Part shown: positions 21,545 through 33,330 of the stretch, piece by piece
How positions within the stretch are numbered: the first letter of the stretch is position 1
Layout of the letters: every line of letters begins with the position of its first letter
From: Schistocerca nitens
Lineage: Eukaryota > Arthropoda > Insecta > Orthoptera > Acrididae
NCBI RefSeq assembly: GCF_023898315.1
Contig: NC_064622.1
Coordinates: 277,503,503-277,567,502 of the forward strand
Reading direction: 5' to 3'
DNA length: 64,000 nt
Made by a program: the position numbers and the translations under genes
The notes under the pieces: model-generated
Databases searched by the model: none
Told to the model about the DNA's origin: nothing
What the model saw: the letters and a program-made list of their open reading frames with translations, nothing else

Positions 21545-22370
21545 TCAAGGTACCTGGGGTAACCACGATAATTTTCCTACTGCTACTCCGAATCGCACCC
21601 TATACCATAACTGCAAGTGTAGGTCCAGTGTGTATAGCACACAGACACATTGTTTGCAGGCCCTCAACTGGAGTTCTTGTGACGAACACACGGTCATCAC
21701 TGGTGCTGAGGCAGAACCAGCTTTCATCAGTAAACGCCACAGAGCTCAACGCTGACCTCCAATGAGCTCTCGCTTGATACCACTGAAGTCGCAAATGACG
21801 GTGGTTTGGGACTGGTGAAATGCGCGCGACAGGGCGTCTAGCTTGGAGCTGTCTTAAGTAACCGATTTGTAACAGTTCGTTGTGTCATTGTGGTGACAAC
21901 AGCTGTTCTTCGTGCTGCAAATGCAGTACTATGCGCCAAGGCCATACGCCAAACACGATGATTTTTCCTCTCAGTGTTGTCACGTGGCCGTCTAGAGCCT
22001 GGTATTCTCGCGACCGTACTTTCCGGTGACCACGGCTGCCAGCAGTCATGTACAGTAACTACATTACTAAAAATGGTTCAAATGGCTCTGAGCACTATGG
22101 GACTTAACATCTTAGGTCATCAGTCCCCTAGAACTTAGAACTACTTAAACCTAACTAACCTAAGGACATCACACACATCCATGCCCGAGGCAGGATTCGA
22201 ACCTGCGACCGTAGCAGTCCCGCGGTTCCGGACTGCAGCGCTAGAACCGCACGACCACCGCGGCCGGCACTACATTACTGCCAATCTTTCTGCAGTATCG
22301 CAGAAAGAGCAGCCAGCTTCTTGTAGCCCAATTAAACGACCTCGTTCAAACTCAAGGAGGTGTTGATAGT
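21545..22370 (-). pseudogene. Tc1-like transposase, N-terminal and central part
   Basis: Minus strand from 22370: LEFERGRLIGLQEAGCSF (helix-turn-helix start), interrupted by a SINE, then SRRPRDNTERKNHRVWRMAL, then RLQWYQARAHWRSALSSVAF and TDESWFCLSTSDDRV (first catalytic D), ending at HTGPTLAVMV. The second and third catalytic positions would lie where the nested element is inserted. Several frame changes. Confidence 0.75.
22079..22268 (-). repeat. SINE-A
   Basis: Reverse copy. Target duplication ACTACATTACT at 22068-22078 and 22269-22279. Confidence 0.95.
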
Positions 22371-22633
22371 GGCCTTTGTCGCTTAAAGGCAAACTTGACT
22401 AACATCAAATAACAATGTCCAGTCTCAAAGATAGTTAACGCTCATGACCGTTAAAGCACGTATTTAAAGCAAACCTGATTTTCATCCTCATAGTGGCGCT
22501 TCTAGCGCCACTCTTACGCGGCTGGCACGAAGTTTGAACAGACATCATCTTTCAGATCTAGAAACACGCCTGCCAAGTTTCGTTCGTGTCGTGCAATTCT
22601 GTCTCGGTGTTGCGATTTCTTTCCGTAACTGTA

Positions 22634-23919
22634 TGAGGGGCGTTTGAAAAGTCCGTGCAAAAATAAAAACTACTTACGTGTTTGGGGTAAAGCTTTTTTA
22701 TTTTTCGACATAGTCGCCTCTTAGACTATACACTTCGTCCAACGCTGTTCTAATTTGCTGATCCTTTCCGAATAATAGGAATTGTCCAAGTCTGCAAAAT
22801 AGCTATTAGTTGCTGCGATCACCTCCTCATTCGAATAAAATCTTTGTCCCGCCAGCCATTTCTTCAAATTGGGGAGCAAGTAGAAGTCCGAGGGAGCCAA
22901 GTCTGGAGAAAAGGGGGGGGGGGGGTGAAACGAGTTGAAGTCCTATTTCCATTAATTTTGCGACCACAACTGCTGAGATGTGTGCTGGTGCATTGTCGCG
23001 ATGGAAAAAGACTTTTTTGCGCTCCAATCGCCGGCGTTTTTCGTGCAGCTCGGTTTTCAAACGGTCCAACAACGATGAATAATATTCACCTGTAATAGTT
23101 TTACCCTTTTCCAGATAGTCGATGAGGATTATCCCTTGCGAATCCCAAAAGACAGTCGCCATAATCTTTCCGGCCGAAGGAATGGTCTTCACCTTTTTTG
23201 GTGCAGATTCTCCCTTGCTAACCCATTGTTTAGAGTGTTGTTTGGTCTCAGGAGTATAGTAATGTATACATGTTTCATCCACAGTGACGAAACGACGCTT
23301 GAAGTCCCGTGGATTCTTCCTGAACAACTGCAAACCATCCTTCCAACACTTCACACGATTCCGTTTTTGTTCGAGCGTGAGCAATTGTGGAACCCATCTT
23401 GCGGATAGTTTTCTCATGTCCAAATGTTTATGCAAAATATTATGTACCCGTTCATTCGAGATGCCCACAGCACTAGCAGTCTCACACTCCTTAACTCTTC
23501 TGTCATCCATCACCATATCATGGATTTTATCATTGATTTCTGGAGTTGTAACCTCCACAGGGCGTCCAGAACGTTCAGCATCACATGTGCCCATATGGCC
23601 ACTCCGAAAATTTTGAAACCACCTATAAACTGTTCTAATCGAAGGTGCAGAGTCACCATAATATTTATCAAGCTTCTCTTTAGTCTCCTGAGACGTTTTG
23701 ACTTTCATAAAGTAATGTTTAATCACCACACTAAATTCTTTTTCGATCGTTTTTTGACAATCACTTGATTCACACGAATGCCAAACACAAAGAAATAGAC
23801 CAATATGGCTGAAACTTGGTGTGCGTTCTTTCCAAAGATGCTACTAACTAATCATGACCTCGAGACGCGCCGGTGGTGCCATCTCTCGGACTTTGCAGGG
23901 ACTTTTCAAATGCCTCTCG
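22634..23919 (-). mobile_element. Mariner transposon, nearly intact
   Basis: Ends TGAGGGGCGTTTGAAAAGTC and the mirror of CGAGAGGCATTTGAAAAGTC; TA at 22632-22633 and 23920-23921. It abuts the right end of the preceding Tc1-like element and shares its TA. Encodes a mariner transposase on the minus strand, with one main lesion at a run of 13 G. Confidence 0.9.
22720..23729 (-). pseudogene. Mariner transposase with homopolymer frameshift
   Basis: Minus strand 23729-22827, 300 residues: SIRTVYRWFQNFRSGHMG and GISNERVHNILHKHLDMRK (paired helix-turn-helix), RFVTVDETCIHYYTPETKQ (first D; the usual W after DET is C), ATVFWDSQGIILIDYLEKG, FFHRDNAPAHISAVV (second D). The reading then enters a run of 13 C (22913-22925) and goes out of frame. 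In the other frame the expected SPDLAPSD region and a C-terminal part (NLKKWLAGQRFYSNEE) follow. The open frame continues upstream of 23729 without a clear ATG, so the true start is unresolved. Without the homopolymer change it would be close to full length. Confidence 0.88.
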
Positions 23920-23921
23920 TA

Positions 23922-24462
23922 CATACCGGACAACGCCGGATACTCAGCTGGTAACAAATAAGGCTTTATAACTTTGGATTACGTGACAGATTTCGGGACT
24001 GCGAGTCTCATCTAGAGTTGCACCTGCGCACAGTTCTCATTTCCTGGCGTAGAACACATTATCTTGCCTATCTGTTACGTCATGAGGCAATTGCCGATTT
24101 CATACCTCTCTGTATGGCGCGGTGTAATCGTTTGCATAATCAGAGGCTCGCCCGTTTAGCGAGAATGACAGCAACTGCCGCCTGAAGAGGGCACCACAGC
24201 CGACGGAATGACTTTACCACGCCTTCAGCAGATACCCGCTGCATGACATCAGGTTATGCGTATAGCCAACGATCAAGCAGATCATCATCCCGACTGGCGG
24301 CAGCTGAGTGTACTTACCCGAGAGAATGTATAAACAGTCCGCCGGGCCTCTGCAGCCAGTCTAGAGCGAGTGTTCAGAGTGTTCACGGCACTATCAGTCC
24401 ATGGTTGTCGTCCACGCTAACAAGCCAGTGAGCGATATCGCCCCAGGAAGTAATCTCGGAAG
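23922..24462. other. no recognisable gene
   Basis: Moderate-GC sequence between mariner and RTE. Contains short open frames only (for example 24243-24431), with no domain recognised. Confidence 0.45.
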
Positions 24463-26068
24463 ATGTTGTTGTTGTTGTTGTGGTCTTCACTCCAGGGACT
24501 GGTTTCATGCAGCTCTCCATAGTACTATATCCCGTGCAAGCCTCTTCATCTCGGAGTAACTACTGCAACCTACATCTTTCTGACTCTGCTTAGTGTATTC
24601 ATCTCTTGGTCTACCTCAACGATTTTTACCCTCCAAGATTCCCTCCAATACTAAATTTGTGATCCCTTAATGTCTCAGAAGGTGTCCTACCAACCCGTCC
24701 CTTTTCTTAGTCAGGTTGTGTCACAATTTCCTCTGGTCGCCAATTCCATTCAGTGCCTCCTCATTAGTTACGTGATCTACCCATCTAATCTTAAGCATTC
24801 TTCCGTAGCACCACATTTCGAAGGTATATATTCTCTTCTTGTCTAAACTATTTATCGTCCATGTTTCACTTCCACACATGGCTACACTCCATACAACTAC
24901 TTTCAGAGAAGACTTCCTGACACTTAAGTCAATACGCCATGTTAACGAATTTCTCTTCTTCAGAAACGCTGTCCTTGCCATAGGCAGTCTATGGTTTATT
25001 TCCTCTCTCCAAAAAACAAAACTCATCTACTGCTTTACGTGTCTCATTTCCTATTCTAATTCCCTCAGCATCACCTGATTTCATTCGACTACATTCTATT
25101 ATCCTCGTTTTGCTTTTGTTGATGTTCATCTTATATCGTCCTTTCAAGACATTGTCCATTCCATTCAACTGCTCTTCCAGGTCCTTTACTATCTCTGACA
25201 GAATTACAATGTCATCGCAAACCACCAAGTTTTTATTTCTTCTCCAAGGATTTTAATTCCTACTCAAAATTTTTCTATTGTTTCCTTTACTGCTTGCTCA
25301 ATATACAGACTGAATAACATCGGGGATAGGCTACAACCCTGTCTCACTTCCCTTTCATGCCCTCTACTCTTACAACTGTACAAATTGTAAGTAGACTTTC
25401 GCTCCCTTTATTTTAATCCTGGCACCTCAGAATTTCAAAGAGAATATTTCAGTCAACATTGTCAAACGCTTTCTCCAAGTCTACAAATGCAAGAAACGTA
25501 GGTTTGCCTTTCCTTAATCTATCTTCTAAGGTAAGTCGTAGGTTAAGTATTGCATCGCGTGTTCCAACATTTCTGTGGAATCCAAAGTGATCTTCCCCAA
25601 GGTCGGCTTCTACCAGTTTTCCCATTCGTCTGTAAGAAATTCGTGTTAGTATTTTTCAACCATGACTTAATAAACTGATAGTTCGGTAATTTTCACGCCA
25701 GTCGACAACTGCTTTCTTCGGGATTGGAATTATAATATTCTTTTTGAAGTCTGAGGGTATTTCGCTTGTAGTCCGCAGCTCGTGGTCGTGCGATAGAGTT
25801 CTCGCTTCCCACGCCCATGTTCCCGGGTTCGATTCCCGGCGGGGTCAGGAATTTTCTCTGCCTCGTGATGACTGGGTGTTGTGTGATGTCCTTAGGTTAG
25901 TTAGGTTTAAGTAATTCTAAGTTCTAGGGGACTGATGACCATAGATGTGAAGTCCCATAGTGCTCAGAGCCATTTGAACCATTTTTGTATTTCGCCTGTG
26001 TCATACATCTTGCTCACCGAATGGTATAGTTTTGTGATGGCTGGCTCTCCCAAGGTTATCGCATTTTT
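24463..26068 (-). mobile_element. RTE-clade LINE, 5'-truncated copy
   Basis: Starts (plus-strand view) with GTTGTTGTTGTTGTTGTGGT, the complement of the CAA-rich 3' end of the full RTE at 52110-55389, and follows that element backwards for 1.6 kb. Minus-strand reading includes YKMNINKSKTRIIECSRMKS, KAVDEFCFL, SETWTINSLDKKR and EMWCYGRMLKIRWVDHVTNE, the same order as the full copy. Many indels. A head-swapped SINE (25770-25986) interrupts it. Confidence 0.9.
25770..25986 (+). repeat. Head-swapped SINE: tRNA-Gly-like head on SINE-A body
   Basis: The 5' part differs from SINE-A: GTTCTCGCTTCCCACGCCC followed by GGGTTCGATTCCCGGCGGGG, which looks like the anticodon (CCC, glycine) and T-arm of a tRNA-Gly. 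From GTGATGTCCTTAGGTTAG onward it is the SINE-A body and tail. Target duplication GTATTTCGCTTGT / GTATTTCGCCTGT at 25757-25769 and 25987-25999, and removing it heals the RTE sequence. Confidence 0.88.
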
Positions 26069-26734
26069 TTTTATTCTTTATTAAACCCACTCTTGCATTA
26101 CCCCTATTTGATTTTGTATTTAGAACCCTGTATTCCCTTTTTAAATTTTCTGTATTATACATTCAATCCAGCATTTGTACGTAATTTTGTTAATGACAAC
26201 AATCTCCTTATAATGATGACAATATACATTTTTCCATAACTTCCTATTTGCTTTCAAAACGAATATCAAGTATTATTAGCAAATTGGACAGAATGATATA
26301 CATATACACACAAACAAGTCCCTAGGAAGCACTAAATTGTCCGATAATTATCCGGAGGCATATAAAAAGGGTGGTATCAGACATTTCATATGAATTTTGG
26401 GGAAAGCTGTATCGCTATAACGTCACTGTGGAATTTTGGGATTTCTGTCAGTAAACAGAACCGGCTGTGAGTTCGATGGACTCTCAACGTAAACAAAAGT
26501 CAATGGTACCTCTTCCCGGTCGTGCAGCGCTTCCTACATAAATGTTTGACACCGAACTGGTCGTAACAGACTTTTCGTAGAAACAATAATCTCTAGGTGG
26601 CTTGGAGGGAAAGTTCTGTATATCGTCCCGAAAACTTTCACTGAAGTGCATTTGGTGAACTATCATGTCCGTTATGCTCGCAACGACTCTTCCTTGCTCC
26701 TGTATTGTGCCTCAGGAATTGTGCTGCCAGCCTT
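26069..26734. other. no recognisable gene
   Basis: AT-rich. Short frames (26484-26666 minus) show no familiar domain. Confidence 0.45.
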
Positions 26735-27815
26735 GCTGTTCAATTTGTATGTTAATGACATCACAGACTATATTTATAGCAACCTCGGGCTTTTCGTAGA
26801 TAATGCTGCTATCTAAGAAGAAGTATTGTTTGAAAAAAAAAAAAAAAACTGCACAGACATTCAGGCATATTTGGATAAGATTCCAAAGTGGTGCAAAGAT
26901 TGGCAACTTGCTTTAAATATTCAGTAATGTTAAATTTTTACTTCCACATAATGAATAACGTAGTATCCTATGAATATAGTATCAGTGAGCTACAGTTGAA
27001 ATCGGCCGGTTAATACAAATACCTCTGTAACAATTTGTAGGAATGTGAAATGGGACGATCACATGGGCTTGTTTGTATGTAAATCAAATGGCAGATTTCG
27101 ATTCATTGGCAGAATACTAGGGAAATGCCATCATTCTACAAAAGAAATCGCTTACAAAACACTCGCCGGACCCATCCTAGAATACTTTTCAAGTGTATGG
27201 GACCTGTACCAAACACGATTAACAGGGGATATTGAGTGCATTCAGAGAAGGGTAGTACGAATGGTCACAGGTTTATTTGATTCACAGGAGAGTGTCATGG
27301 AGATGCTAAATGATCTGAAGTGGCGAACACTGACAGACGGCAACTATCCGGTGAAGGTCTAGGTTTTGTACACCAAACTTGAAGTGATGAATCTAGGATT
27401 ATACTACAACCCCCTAAGTATCCCTACCGAATCGCGAAGAGAAGACTAGGACGATTACAGCGCGCACGGAAACGCTTAAGTAACGATTCTTTCCTAGCTT
27501 CATACAGGAAGGCAAGGGGAAAATTCCCTAATAACTGGTGTAGTGGGGAGTACCCTCTGCCCTGCTCTTCACTGCGGTTTGCAGAATATGGATTGCCGCA
27601 CGGAGTGGCCGCGAGGTTTGAGGCGCCATGTCACGGATTGTTAGGCCCCTCCCGCCGGAAGTTCGAGTCCTCCCTCGGGCATGGGTGTGTGTGTTGTTCT
27701 TCGTGTAAGTTAGTTTACGTAGTGTGTAGGTCTAGGGACCGATGACCTCAGCAGTTCGGTCCCTTACGAATTCACACACATTTGAAAATTTTTAGAGTAT
27801 GGATGTAGATGCGAT
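26735..27815 (+). mobile_element. LINE 3' fragment (RT part), decayed
   Basis: Plus-strand pieces: LPALLFNLYVNDITDY then LFVDNAAI (FADD region, decayed), KWCKDWQLALNI, YEYSIS, KWDDHMGLFVCKSNGRFRFI, AYKTLAGPILEYFSSVWDLY, CIQRRVVRMVTG, and a remote end to about 27590. The 3' tail ATGGATGTAGATG at 27800-27812 follows a SINE-B insertion. Closest in this window to the LINE at 9172-10105. Several stops and shifts. Confidence 0.8.
27594..27794 (+). repeat. SINE-B (second tRNA-derived family)
   Basis: tRNA-like head with GTTCGAGTCCTCCCTCGGGC, body GTAAGTTAGTTTACGTAGTG, 3' hairpin TAGGGACCGATGACC...GGTCCC. Target duplication GAATATGGAT / GAGTATGGAT at 27584-27593 and 27795-27804, within the LINE tail. 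Confidence 0.9.
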
Positions 27816-29261
27816 GTTAATCTGTCAATCAAGGCACACACTTCATCTGAAACCAAATTACAATGAATTTATGTCAATGTAATTTTACCTTTGTACAGCG
27901 TATAGTCTTTCGACAGCGTATAATATTCTTCCCAAGAATCATAACCACTCTGGTCACTGACATTTTGTGTGAATGGAATAGAAGCTCGCTGTGAAGTCGC
28001 TTCCCAGGACCGGACAGCGGGTTTTGTTTTCACTTACTCTTGAAACGGCGGAGCTGAGTTTTGGTACATTATAAACGATATGGCACCCTTCCAAATGACC
28101 TGTGTTACTAGAATTATCCGTGACGATGTAAGTGTTGGCGTAGTGCCAGTGTGTGCAGCCTCTGTTTGCTGGCGCCCCTTTCAAGATTCTCTTGCTAGAG
28201 TGCAGTTTCAATACTCACATTCATTCTTAAACCCTATCTCATTTCATTTGGAATCCAAATGGTACTGGTGCATCAATTTATCAGAGAGACTGCACTTCTT
28301 CCTCAGGCAAACTGTTTCACAGACTCCAGCATTCATTGACGAGCTCTGTGTTGCTTTTCTTCAATCCTGCACACACCATCTGCCTTCCTAGATGTCCATT
28401 TCACCGGAAGAGTCCAGCTCGCATTCATTAGACCAGGTCTTCCCAAACTTGTGTTCGGCAGAACACTGCTGTTGCGTGGGAAGCGAATAAGAGCTCCGCG
28501 AAAATGGCGTTTCAGTTTTAGATATTTTGTCGATACTAGTTATTTTTTAAAATTTTATTATGGTTTCTGTGTTATTGGAAATGATTTGAAATTCAAGTAG
28601 TCACTAAATAAAATAAGATTTTCTCATTTTTAAACATTAAATTGACCAAAATAAACAGTACCTGGATTCTCAAAGTGCACCGAAAGAGGAAAAGTTTGGG
28701 AATCTGTGCATACATTTACGTTCGAACATATTAGTCCATTTGAAAAATTTCGACTGAACTGAAGAGATGACAGACAACAAAAGCCGGATCGAGACTGCGC
28801 CACTGTCATTGTTAAGGAAATGATGGGGAGTCTGTCAACAATACTGACCGTCTAATGCGGCTGCGTCAGTATTGTTTGTTTATTTACTTGAATGCGAGGA
28901 GCGGTAGCGTCAACAGTGGCACGTAAGATAGTTTAGGAAGTGGAACACAAGATAATGTCAAGGGTGATGATGTGATTCACAACTTTATTGAAGTCTACAG
29001 AACACTCATTCCTTGGAGTCCAATAGCGACAAACAAACAACAAAAGTAAGAGAAATTCCGCACCCAAAACACCGCCATATAAGTTACGTGAGAATGACAT
29101 ATAGCATCCATGTGAATTGCGGCAGTGGACAAATCTGACGAAAAAAATCGAAATCTGGAATTTATCCCACGGAAAGACCTTCTTACCATTTCCCCGTCGT
29201 CCCTCTCTATCCGAAGACTCGTTTCGTGCAGGTCCACGCTAGTCTTTCCCGGGCATTACTC
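27816..29261. other. no recognisable gene
   Basis: About 1.4 kb. Open frames at 27954-28211 (minus), 28080-28391 (plus) and 28995-29237 (minus) carry no recognisable domain. No terminal repeats seen. Confidence 0.45.
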
Positions 29262-30531
29262 TTCATATCTAAATAACTACAGCAACCTACGTTTATTTGA
29301 GCCTGCTTACTATAGTCAAACGTTGGTCTCCCTCTACAACTTTCACCTCCATCCCCTCTACTACCAAGTTAACGATTCCTTGGTGCCTCATAATGCGCCC
29401 TATCAAACAAATCCCTTCTTTTAGTGAAGTTGTGCCATAAATTTCTTTTCTTTTCTCCTCAACTCGGTTCTACACCTCTTCGTTAGTTATTCAATCCATC
29501 GATCTAATCTTCAGCATTCATCTATAGCACCACATTCCAAAAGCTTCCACCCTGTTCTTGTCTGAAATATGTATCGCCGGCGTTTCATTTCCGCACAAGA
29601 CTACGCTGCCGCCAAACGCCTTCAGAAAAAGACTTCCTAACACTTAAAATTTATATTCGTCGTTAACTCATTTCTCTTTTTCAAAAGTGCTTTTCCTGCT
29701 GTAGCAAGTCTGCATATTATATCCTCTCAACTCTGCCGATCTCCATTTATTTTGCCGCTCAAATAGCAAAACTCATGTACTGTTCTTACAAGGGGACCGT
29801 ACGAACTTCACCTCACCGTTTTCATTCATATTTACAGGGTGTGTAAGGCACGACTAGAAATTCAACATATGCAACACATGTAGCCAGGAACACGCAACAC
29901 CCAATCGTTTTCGAGAAAATCGAGTTTGAAAATTTTAAGCTTGGTTATATACGTTGAATGATTACTAGCAGTCAAGGAGTCCGAAAACGAGCGAGTAAGC
30001 AATTACTTTGTGAGCGTGAGGTCCTTGCATCGAATCTGCCTACCACCACTTTTTTCCATACCCACGAACTGTACTGGAGTAATCCTTCGCAATATACTTC
30101 GCTGGTACAGCCTTATTTTTACACGCTGGAGAAGAATCTTAGGAAACGACTATAAAATTGCGAGTACATCAACGAACAGAATGGAGAGATAACTTCTAGA
30201 GCAGATGGCATAAAAATTCATACGCCATATACCATCTATCATCATTACCAGTATTCGGTGATATGTTTCGATACGCCGCTACAGTGTGTCATAAACACCC
30301 AAGTTTGAATTGTAATAGACACACTGAAAAATCATGCATACGCAAAAATTCGTCGTTCATCACAAGGGGTGTTCGTGGCAGTAATTACTGCTTTCCATGT
30401 TTCTACGATCAATATCATCCTTAATCGTGCAGTATTCTATAGGTTACACACCACACCTGTCAACAATCTAGATAAAATAATATACACTGAATCGCCAAAG
30501 AAACTGGCATAGGCATGCGTATTCAAATACA

Positions 30532-30726
30532 AAAAATGTGTGTGAAATCTTATTGGACTTAACTGCTAAGGTCATCAGTCCCTAAGCTTACACACTACTT
30601 AACCTAAATTAGCCTCAGGACAAACGCACACACGCATGCCCGAGGGAGGACTCGAACCTCCGCCGGGGCCAGCCGCACAGTCTATGACTGCAGCGCCTGA
30701 GACCGCTCGGCTAATCCCGCACGGCT
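30532..30726 (-). repeat. SINE-B
   Basis: Reverse copy with the head GAGGACTCGAACCTCCGCC and the body TGTGTGTGAAATC at its 3' side. Target duplication ATTCAAATACA at 30521-30531 and 30727-30737. Confidence 0.9.
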
Positions 30727-30745
30727 ATTCAAATACAGAGATATA

Positions 30746-32167
30746 CACTCCTGGAAATGGAAAAAAGAACACATTGACACCGGTGTGTCAGACCCACCAT
30801 ACTTGCTCCGGACACTGCGAGAGGGCTGTACAAGCAATGATCACACGCACGGCACAGCGGACACACCAGGAACCGCGGTGTTGGCCGTCGAATGGCGCTA
30901 GCTGCGCAGCATTTGTGCACCGCCGCCGTCAGTGTCAGCCAGTTTGCCGTGGCATACGGAGCTCCATCGCAGTCTTTAACACTGGTAGCATGCCGCGACA
31001 GCGTGGACGTGAACCGTATGTGCAGCTGACGGACTTTGAGCGAGGGCGTATAGTGGGCATGCGGGAGGCCGGGTAGACGTACCGCCGAATTGCTCAACAC
31101 GTGGGGCGTGAGGTCTCCACAGTACATCGATGTTGTCGCCAGTGGTCGGCGGAAGGTGCACGTGCCCGTCGACCTGGGACCGGACCGCAGCGACGCACGG
31201 ATGCACGCCAAGACCGTAGGATCCTACGCAGTGCCGTAGGGGACCGCACCGCCACTTCCCAGCAAATTAGGGACACTGTTGCTCCTGGGGTATCGGCGAG
31301 GACCATTCGCAACCGTCTCCATGAAGCTGGGCTACGGTCCCGCACACCGTTAGGCCGTCTTCCGTTCACGCCCCAACATCGTGCAGCCCGCCTCCAGTGG
31401 TGTTGCGACAGACGTGAATGGAGGGACGAATGGAGACATGTCGTCTTCAGCGATGAGAGTCGCTTCTGCCTTGGTGCCAATGATGGTCGTATGCGTGTTT
31501 GGCGCCGTGCAGGTGAGCGCCACAATCAGAACTGCATACGACCGAGGCACACAGGGCCAACACCCGGCATCATGGTGTGGGGAGCGATCTTCTACACTGT
31601 CCGTACACCACTGGTTATCGTCGAGGGGACACTGAATAGTGCACGGTACATCCAAACCGTCATCGAACCCATCGTCCTACCATTCCTAGACCGGCAAGGG
31701 AACTTGCTGTTCCAACAGGACAATGCACGTCCGCATGTATCCCGTGCCACCCAACGTGCTCTAGAAGGTGTAAGTCAACTACCCTGGCCAGCAAGATCTC
31801 CGGATCTGTCCCCCATTGAGCATGTTTGGGACTGGATGAAGCGTCGTCTCACGCGGTCTGCACGTCCAGCACGAACGCTGGTCCAACTGAGGCGCCAGGT
31901 GGAAATGGCATGGCAAGCCGTTCCACAGAACTACATCCAGCATCTCTACGATCGTCTCCATGGGAGAATAGCAGCCTGCATTGCTGCGAAAGGTGGATAT
32001 ACACTGTACTAGTGCCGACATTGTGCATGCTCTGTTGCCTGTATCTATGTGCCTGTGGTTCTGTCAGTGTGATCATGTGATGTATCTGACCCCAGGAATG
32101 TGTCAATAAAGTTTCCCCTTCCTGGGACAATGAATTCACGGTGTTCTTATTTCAATTTCCAGGAGTG
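30746..32167 (+). mobile_element. Tc1/mariner element, copy 2 of 2
   Basis: Same family as 11121-12529, opposite orientation. Begins CACTCCTGGAAATGGAAAAA, ends CAATTTCCAGGAGTG, flanked by TA. 1422 bp, 13 bp longer than copy 1 because it keeps the original end of the transposase gene. Confidence 0.93.
30990..32012 (+). pseudogene. Tc1/mariner transposase with one nonsense codon
   Basis: Frame from MPRQ at 30990 to a stop at 32010-32012, 340 codons, ending AAKGGYTLY, the expected family-type C-terminus. One in-frame stop TAG at 31074-31076 replaces the TGG (W) of REAGW in the helix-turn-helix; otherwise the frame is open. Catalytic blocks VVFSDESRFCLG, LFQQDNARPH and SPDLSPIEHVW are intact. 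With copy 1 it forms a complementary pair: each has one defect the other lacks. Confidence 0.92.
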
Positions 32168-32229
32168 TATAAACAGGCAGAATACGGCCCCTGCGTCTGG
32201 CAACGCCTATATAAGACAAGTGTCTGGCA

Positions 32230-33330
32230 CAGTAGTTAGATTGGTTACTGCTGCTACAGCGGCAGGTTATTAAGATTTATGTGAGTTTGAACGTGGTGTT
32301 ATAAACGGTGCACGAACGATGAGACACAGCATTTACGAGGTAACGATGAAGTTGGGATTTTCCCGTGCGACCATTTCACGAGTGTACCGTGAATATCAGG
32401 AATCCGGCAAAACATTCAAATTTCCGACATCGCTGCGGCCGGAAAAAAATCCTGCGAGAACGGGATCAACGACGACTGAAGAGAGTCGTTCAACGTGACA
32501 GAAGTGCAGTCCATCCGCAAACTGCTCCATATTTCAATGCTTGGCCATCAACAAGTGTCAGCGTGCGAACCATTCAACGAAGCATCATCGATATGGGCTT
32601 TCGGAGCTGAAGGCCCACTCGTGCACCCTTGATAACTGTACGACACAAAGCTTTACGCCTCGCCTGGGCCCCTCAACACCGACATTGGACTGTTGATGCC
32701 TGGAAACACGTTGCTTGGTCGGACGAGTCTCGTTTCAAATTGTATCGAGAGGATGGACGTGTACGGGTATGAAGACAATCTCATGAATCTGTGGACCCTG
32801 CATGTCAGCAGGCGACTGTTCAAGTTGGTGGAGACGATGTAATGGTGTGGGACGTGTGCAGTTGGAGTGATATGGGACCCCTGATACGTCTAGTACGACT
32901 CTGGCAAGTGACACGTATTTAAGCATCCTGTCTGATCACCTGCATCCATTCATGTCCATTGTGCATTCCAGCGGACTTGGACAATTCCAGCAGGACAATG
33001 CGACACCCCACACGTCCAGAATCGCTGCTGAGTGGCTCCAGGAACACTCTTCTGAATTTAAACACTTCCGCTGACCACCAAACTGCCCTGACTAGAACAG
33101 TATCGAGCATATCTGGGATGCCTTGCAACGTGGTGTTCAGAAGAGCTCTCCACTCCTTGCACTCTCACGGATTTATGGACAGCCCTGTAGGATTCGTGGT
33201 GTCAGTTCCCTGCAGCATTACTTCAGACATTAGCCGAGTCCATTCCACGTAGTATTGCGGCACTCCTGCGTGCTCGCGGGGGCCCTAGACGGTATTAGAC
33301 ATGTGTACCAGTTTCTTTGGCTCTTCATTG
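32230..33330 (+). pseudogene. Tc1-like transposase, decayed
   Basis: Plus-strand pieces: EVTMKLGFSRATISRVYREY (helix-turn-helix) near 32340, SLRPEKNPARTG, then out of frame through the first catalytic region (DESRFKLYREDGRVRV readable near 32720-32770), FMSIVHSSGLGQFQQDNATP (second D) and NSIEHIWDALQRGVQ (catalytic E) near 33100. Several stops and shifts. Confidence 0.78.

Larger units (their letters stand above)
19548..22631 (-). mobile_element. Tc1-like element holding a second Tc1-like element
   Basis: Transposase pieces on the minus strand lie on both sides of a nested Tc1-like element (20211-21535). Proposed ends: CACTGGAGGAGAAAAACCGC at the left, mirrored imperfectly by TTGCGATTTCTTTCCGTAAC at the right, each next to TA. 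Two SINE-A copies sit directly in it (19993-20193, 22079-22268) and one in the nested element. Confidence 0.65.
30485..33330 (+). mobile_element. Tc1-like element with nested SINE-B and mariner copy 2
   Basis: Ends CACTGAATCGCCAAAGAAAC and the mirror of CAATGAAGAGCCAAAGAAAC, TA flanks at 30483-30484 and 33331-33332. Internal coding parts are on the plus strand. Confidence 0.82.

Noticed and set aside
27660-27775. CTGATGA-like hammerhead in the SINE tails (GGGACTGATGACC)
   Set aside because: The core CTGATGA is present in SINE-A, but no GAAA follows the stem; it is better explained as a simple 3' hairpin shared with a LINE.
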